A DNA stretch of 20,254 bases from Marivivens sp. (lineage in GTDB: Bacteria; Pseudomonadota; Alphaproteobacteria; Rhodobacterales; Rhodobacteraceae): contig JAHEBR010000017.1 of the NCBI GenBank assembly GCA_024642185.1, positions 1-20,254 on the forward strand. Reading direction: 5' to 3'. Positions 17,134 to 20,254 of this stretch are shown here, in pieces. The notes under the pieces are model-generated. The model ran no database searches. It was not told where the DNA came from and was given only the letters and a program-made list of their open reading frames with translations. Position 1 is the stretch's first letter; every line of letters starts with the position of its first letter. The translations under genes were made by a program, and so were the position numbers.

Positions 17134-17353
17134 CAAAAATCACCCCTTTGCCCAGGCAACCTACACCGCAGGGTTGCATCCGCAATCTTTGTGTTTCTAA
17201 TATGACAGATAGGATCGCGACATATCCCGAAATTTCGAAAATGGGATGACCTGCCAGAATTTGCCTTGGTGTCGCCTACAGATCGACATTCTTTGAGCCG
17301 TACATGCCTTTGGGCATCTCTGCCGCTGCCTCTCAACCATCGACGGAACGTGA
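17134..17353. promoter_or_regulatory. divergent promoter region with palindromes
   Basis: This 220-bp gap lies between the divergent triple-PAS kinase and SGNH hydrolase genes. It holds a perfect 10-bp palindrome, CGAAATTTCG (17228-17237), inside a wider CCC...GGG context, and a small hairpin ATGCC-TTTG-GGCAT (17304-17317) upstream of the hydrolase start. Either could be an operator or RNA element. No promoter boxes are certain. Confidence 0.35.
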
Positions 17354-18010
17354 ATGCGTCTTCGACATTTGATCCTCCTGTTTACGGCCTTACTCCTGAC
17401 CGCCGGTCAGGTTGGTGCGCAAACTCGGTCGCTCAAAATTCTCGTCATCGGAGATTCATTGTTCGCATGGAACCGGCTGATGAAAGGATCGGTGTCTGAT
17501 TCCATCGCCCTGCAAACGGGTGCCGAAGTCGTTGATCGCTCGGTAGTCGCCAGCTTTGTCCTGACGGGTGGAATCGATCGTCAGTTCATGGACGGAGACT
17601 GGGACTGGGTCATCATGAATGGCGGGGGAAACGATCTTTGGTTCGGCTGCGGATGCCGAGCCTGCGAGGCAAGTCTGTCTAAGATGATTTCGCAAGACGG
17701 CAGAGCCGGCAAAATTCCCGACCTAATCTCCAGAATCCTCTCGACAGGTGCCAAGGTTGCCTATGTAGGCTACCTTAGAAGCCCAGAGATTGTGACTCCG
17801 ATCGAACATTGCAAGGATGAGGGAGACGAACTAGAGAGCAGGATTAGAAAATTTGCCGACGCCAGTTCGACAACCCACTTTATCTCTCTGGAAGACCTGG
17901 TCCCGCCCCGCGGGCAGGGATATTTCTCATTCGATCTTATTCATCCTTCAAGAATGTCGAGCTTTCTCATTGGAAGTAGGGTCAGTGAACTTGTGGCGCC
18001 AGAGCGTTAA
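17354..18010 (+). CDS. secreted SGNH/GDSL-family hydrolase
   Basis: The 218-aa product has a clean signal peptide (residues 1-22, with hydrophobic core LILLFTALLLTAG and a likely cut after VGA). The mature part carries the SGNH blocks: IGDSLFAW with nucleophile Ser35, GGGNDLW with the conserved Asn, and DLIHPS near the C-terminus with the Asp-x-x-His pair. A small cysteine cluster (GCGCRACE) follows the Asn block. It therefore probably acts as an esterase in the periplasm or outside, for example on O-acetyl groups of a glycan, but the substrate is not shown. Its closeness to polysaccharide genes makes a glycan target attractive. Its stop codon is separated by a single base from the left end of the IS6 element, so the native 3' flank is gone. 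The ATG is preceded by a weak GGAAC. Confidence 0.8.
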   Translation: MRLRHLILLFTALLLTAGQVGAQTRSLKILVIGDSLFAWNRLMKGSVSDSIALQTGAEVVDRSVVASFVLTGGIDRQFMDGDWDWVIMNGGGNDLWFGCGCRACEASLSKMISQDGRAGKIPDLISRILSTGAKVAYVGYLRSPEIVTPIEHCKDEGDELESRIRKFADASSTTHFISLEDLVPPRGQGYFSFDLIHPSRMSSFLIGSRVSELVAPER

Positions 18011-18011
18011 C

Positions 18012-18828
18012 GGGTGCTGGCAGACGAATTCGAACTCGTCTCAGTTTGCCTCCAAACAGGCGAACCTATGCGGAACAAAGCAGCCGCCACTCGGCGAGAG
18101 CGGCCGCACGGTTCCGCTTGAAAGTTGATCGGGATGTGAGGCTGCGCTCCGAGTTGAAATGGTTGAGGACCGAGGCGTGGACAAAAGCGAACTTCTGGAG
18201 CGTTCGCATTCGGCGGAATCGGAGCATCGCCCGCTCTCGTCGTCGAAATGGTAAGTGTGAGTTCTCTGCCCGGTTGTTCAACCAGCGGCCAGTTTCCTGC
18301 CGATTGCCGGCCCCGATCTCCCTCAACGCGGCACCATAGGAGCGAAGTTTGTCGGTGACGATCACCTCAGGTCGACCATGCTTCCGCATTGCTTTCTTGA
18401 GGAATTTCAATGCGGCTTTCTTGTCTCGGGTCTTTGTGACATAGCTTTCCAGCACCTCTCCTTCATGATCGACGGCGCGCCAGAGGTAGTGACGCTCGCC
18501 ATTGATTTTCACGAAAACCTCGTCGAGATGCCACTGCCAACGGCTGAACTTCAGCCCCCCGATGTGGCGCCTCCGGATCTCGGATGCGAACATCGGGCCA
18601 AACCTATGCCACCAGTAGCGGACCGTTTCGTGACTCACATCAATACCGCGTTCGTGCAGCAGATCCTCGACGTTTCGCAATGACAGCGGGAACCGCACAT
18701 AGAGCATCACCGCCAAGCGGATGATCTCGGGGCTTGTCTTGAAGTACTTGAAGGGAGAGCGTTTTGTCATTCGCGGACGCTACTCGGCGTGCTGCCCAGT
18801 CTCAAGTGAAGTTCCTCTGACAGAACCC
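18012..18828 (-). mobile_element. complete IS6-family insertion sequence
   Basis: The element is 817 bp. Its left end begins GGGTGCTGGCAGACGAATTC and its right end, read as reverse complement, begins GGGTTCTGTCAGAGGAACTT: imperfect terminal inverted repeats with most of the first 17 positions shared. One full transposase gene lies within. The 8-bp flanks (gcgttaac and gaaagggt) differ, so there is no target-site duplication, as expected after deletion, cointegrate resolution or recombination with another copy. It has the same orientation as the two defective copies. Confidence 0.85.
18066..18770 (-). CDS. IS6-family transposase
   Basis: This is a full-length 234-aa DDE transposase. The N-terminal region has a helix-turn-helix (LSLRNVEDLLHERGIDVSHE). 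The catalytic triad is probably Asp83 (HLDEVF), Asp140 (VTDKLRS) and Glu169 (NNRAENSH). The Asp-Glu distance of 28 residues is shorter than the 34 of IS26 but normal, as I recall, for this alphaproteobacterial branch. WQWHLDEVFVKINGERHYLW is the usual family core. The gene looks intact, so the element may still be active and may also act on the mini-IS6 in trans. IS6 elements move by replicative cointegrate formation or conservatively between copies. Confidence 0.95.
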   Translation of the reverse strand: MTKRSPFKYFKTSPEIIRLAVMLYVRFPLSLRNVEDLLHERGIDVSHETVRYWWHRFGPMFASEIRRRHIGGLKFSRWQWHLDEVFVKINGERHYLWRAVDHEGEVLESYVTKTRDKKAALKFLKKAMRKHGRPEVIVTDKLRSYGAALREIGAGNRQETGRWLNNRAENSHLPFRRRERAMLRFRRMRTLQKFAFVHASVLNHFNSERSLTSRSTFKRNRAAALAEWRLLCSA

Positions 18829-18882
18829 GAAAGGGTGTTTGACTGAGACCGCAGCTCAGCATGAAATCAATGAATTCTCGAT

Positions 18883-19758
18883 TCAAACTACTCGTTTCAA
18901 ATTAAGCGGCCAACCAATTTCATAAGCCGCTACGCCTTCGGCCTCGGCCAGTGTCCTGACGGCAGCCGGAATCCGCTCCGCCACGAGAACGCCATCGAGC
19001 CGTCCGTGCGCAAATTCGTCTTGCTGGCCAAGGGCGAGCAGATAATTAGCGACCTGATCCACGGCCGCAGGCCTCGCTTCGGCGCGTTTCAATTCGATGA
19101 TAAGCCAGTCGCCCGTTAGCCGCTCGCGAGCGAGAATATCGATCCGACGCGAGGTGAGGCCACCGTCCACTGGGAATTCGTCTTGAACTATATCGTAGCG
19201 CTCACCCCAAGGTGTCTGCTCCCAGTTTGCAAGGATGCTGTGCTGAATAACGTATTCAGTTGTGAATCCATCGCCCTGATGAACGGTTCTGTTGAGCGCC
19301 AAAACAGAATGATCGAAATCAGACAACGCCGTCAGCGTTGGGATCACAGAGTCGCGCGCAACAACGAGGTGTCCTGAAGTCTTGTTGCGGCCCTCAAAAA
19401 CGAAGGGAATGCCCTTTTCGACAAATTGCGTGTGATACTTACCGTTGAAAACGGCATGTCCGTAGTCGCCCCGACCCGCTCGAAATGTGTCGATCGCAAC
19501 TGACCACTGCAGATCTGGTGCGGCTGAGAACGCCAGGTAGACGACCCCTCTCGCGTTAGGCCATCGCGCTTTGCGGAGTGGGTGATCCTCCCGGATCATA
19601 CAACCCAAACCGCTTTCAAGGGCGGTCTCAATCAAACGTTCGACGGGGGCCGTCAGACGCCAGTTCCGCGCGACATACGCCTCACCACGTTGTCGGACCA
19701 GTAGGCCACCCTCTACCTCTTCTACTACGATACCGTTTGGATATGCCTGATACTCCAT
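18883..19758 (-). CDS. PD-(D/E)XK nuclease with NucS/DUF91-like C-terminal domain
   Basis: The 291-aa protein starts at an ATG with GGGGAAAGG upstream. The C-terminal part (about 165-285) has the nuclease core: Glu168 (TEYVIQ), Asp207 (RRIDILA), Glu222-x-Lys224 (IIELKR) and Gln235-x-x-x-Tyr239. The DIL...ELKR arrangement is as in NucS/DUF91 nucleases. The N-terminal part (about 1-160) is not recognised; it contains VYLAFSAAPDLQW and GKYHTQFVEKGIPFVFEG and has no membrane segment. It stands alone with no methyltransferase or helicase next to it in the window, so it may be a DNA repair or restriction-type nuclease, or cargo beside the IS. The stop lies 54 bp from the IS6 right end. Confidence 0.7.
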   Translation of the reverse strand: MEYQAYPNGIVVEEVEGGLLVRQRGEAYVARNWRLTAPVERLIETALESGLGCMIREDHPLRKARWPNARGVVYLAFSAAPDLQWSVAIDTFRAGRGDYGHAVFNGKYHTQFVEKGIPFVFEGRNKTSGHLVVARDSVIPTLTALSDFDHSVLALNRTVHQGDGFTTEYVIQHSILANWEQTPWGERYDIVQDEFPVDGGLTSRRIDILARERLTGDWLIIELKRAEARPAAVDQVANYLLALGQQDEFAHGRLDGVLVAERIPAAVRTLAEAEGVAAYEIGWPLNLKRVV

Positions 19759-20111
19759 ACCTTTCCCCGTCCTGTCAGGAAAAACCTACCCATGCCAAAA
19801 TGGTTTGTCATCAGGGGTTTCGGTGGCGGAATGGGATGCGAACCTACCCCAGCAATCCGCCTGTTTACACTGGCTTCCCGAGCAACGCGTCTACCGCGTG
19901 TTCTGGCTATGTTGCCATCGATATCGTTCGGAACGCGCAATTGGGTTTTGGCGGGATTCGACCTCAGGCTATTGAAAAGTAACGCAAAAAGTGGACCGAA
20001 CTGAAATGAGAGAGGTTCGCCCAAACTGAGGCTAAGGGCCATTCTGAGCCCAGCTTCGGCCAGGCAGCGCGTCTATGAGGTTCGGTCGGTTCCCGCAAAC
20101 CCCTTTGATAA

Positions 20112-20138
20112 CACGGAAAAATCCGTGCCCGTCAGGGC
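20112..20138. repeat. two adjacent hairpins
   Basis: CACGGA-AAAA-TCCGTG (20112-20127) is directly followed by GCCC-GTCA-GGGC (20127-20138). They could be a terminator or part of an attachment region. They lie downstream of the tRNA-Ser-like end when read on the minus strand. Confidence 0.35.
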
Positions 20139-20165
20139 GGTGTCACTGGTTCGCAATGGGGATAA

Positions 20166-20181
20166 TGGCGGAGGGGATGGG
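20166..20181 (-). other. possible tRNA-Ser 3'-end fragment (attachment-site candidate)
   Basis: The minus strand reads CCCATCCCCTCCGCCA, which divides into a T-stem 3' half, a seven-base acceptor strand, a discriminator G and CCA, as in a bacterial tRNA-Ser with acceptor GGAGGGG. The rest of the tRNA is absent: the sequence upstream has no T-loop. Such fragments are left by elements that integrate at tRNA 3' ends, but 16 bp is short and the match is from memory. Confidence 0.25.
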
Positions 20182-20254
20182 CCTGACGTCCAACCTTCTC
20201 CACCTCTCAGTCACAATTGGAGTGCCTCGTCCCAATCGAAACCACGATCACGTA

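Larger units (their letters stand above)
19759..20254. other. gene-free end of window with tRNA-Ser-like 3' fragment and hairpins
   Basis: No convincing gene is seen. Short open frames here have no recognisable motif. The stretch holds two adjacent hairpins (20112-20138) and a 16-bp tRNA-like fragment (20166-20181), listed separately. Confidence 0.4.

Noticed and set aside
19824..19850. A tRNA-like 3' end on the minus strand (GGTTCGCATCCCATTCCGCCA).
   Set aside because: The arm lengths do not fit: the CCA is at the wrong distance from the T-arm, the T-loop lacks the conserved A, and no anticodon arm follows.
19725..20042. A 105-codon minus-strand frame upstream of the nuclease gene.
   Set aside because: No motif, no good ribosome binding site, and it overlaps the start of the nuclease gene.
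1..20254. CRISPR arrays, rRNA genes or tandem repeat arrays.
   Set aside because: No regularly spaced repeats and no rRNA-like sequence were seen on reading through.

Overview
The window looks like an accessory region of an alphaproteobacterium. The base composition is moderately GC-rich, the IS6-family transposase is of a type I associate with Rhodobacterales and Sphingomonadales, and the PAS/CHASE histidine kinases and a GH18-CE4-GT2 fusion fit the same group. The order-level guess is from memory of these families, not from a search.

Layout. (1) 1-89: the end of a truncated IS6-family transposase gene. (2) About 155-6773: an envelope polysaccharide block. On the minus strand are a large membrane protein (821-4159) with a GH18-like domain, a CE4/NodB-like domain and a processive GT2 synthase domain, followed by a small lysozyme-like protein (155-649). 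A Tat-exported DUF3131 protein (4272-6773) diverges from them. (3) 6852-7308: a mini-IS6 with both ends kept and exactly 120 codons of the transposase lost. (4) 7377-17133: a phosphorelay island. On the plus strand are a REC-degenerate GGDEF regulator, a 27-codon leader ORF, a CHASE-PAS histidine kinase, a paralogous REC-degenerate GGDEF regulator and an Hpt protein. Converging on them from the minus strand are a CHASE-like/PAS kinase, a PAS kinase and a CheY-like receiver. (5) 17354-18010: a secreted SGNH/GDSL hydrolase, transcribed away from the last kinase. (6) 18012-18828: a complete IS6-family element. (7) 18883-19758: a PD-(D/E)XK nuclease with a NucS/DUF91-like C-terminus. (8) 19759-20254: no gene recognised, but a 16-bp match to a tRNA-Ser 3' end and two small hairpins.

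How the genes may work together. The GT2 protein probably makes and extrudes a surface polysaccharide, with the Tat-exported DUF3131 protein and perhaps the SGNH esterase acting on it outside the inner membrane. The GH18 and CE4 parts of the synthase lack key catalytic residues, so they may act as binding or guiding domains. The island holds three kinases, three receivers and one Hpt, but no DNA-binding output and no intact GGDEF or EAL motif, so its output is probably protein-protein or goes to genes elsewhere. A link between the island and the polysaccharide block is inferred only from proximity. All three IS6 copies point the same way and lack matching 8-bp flanks, which suggests an old, rearranged mosaic.
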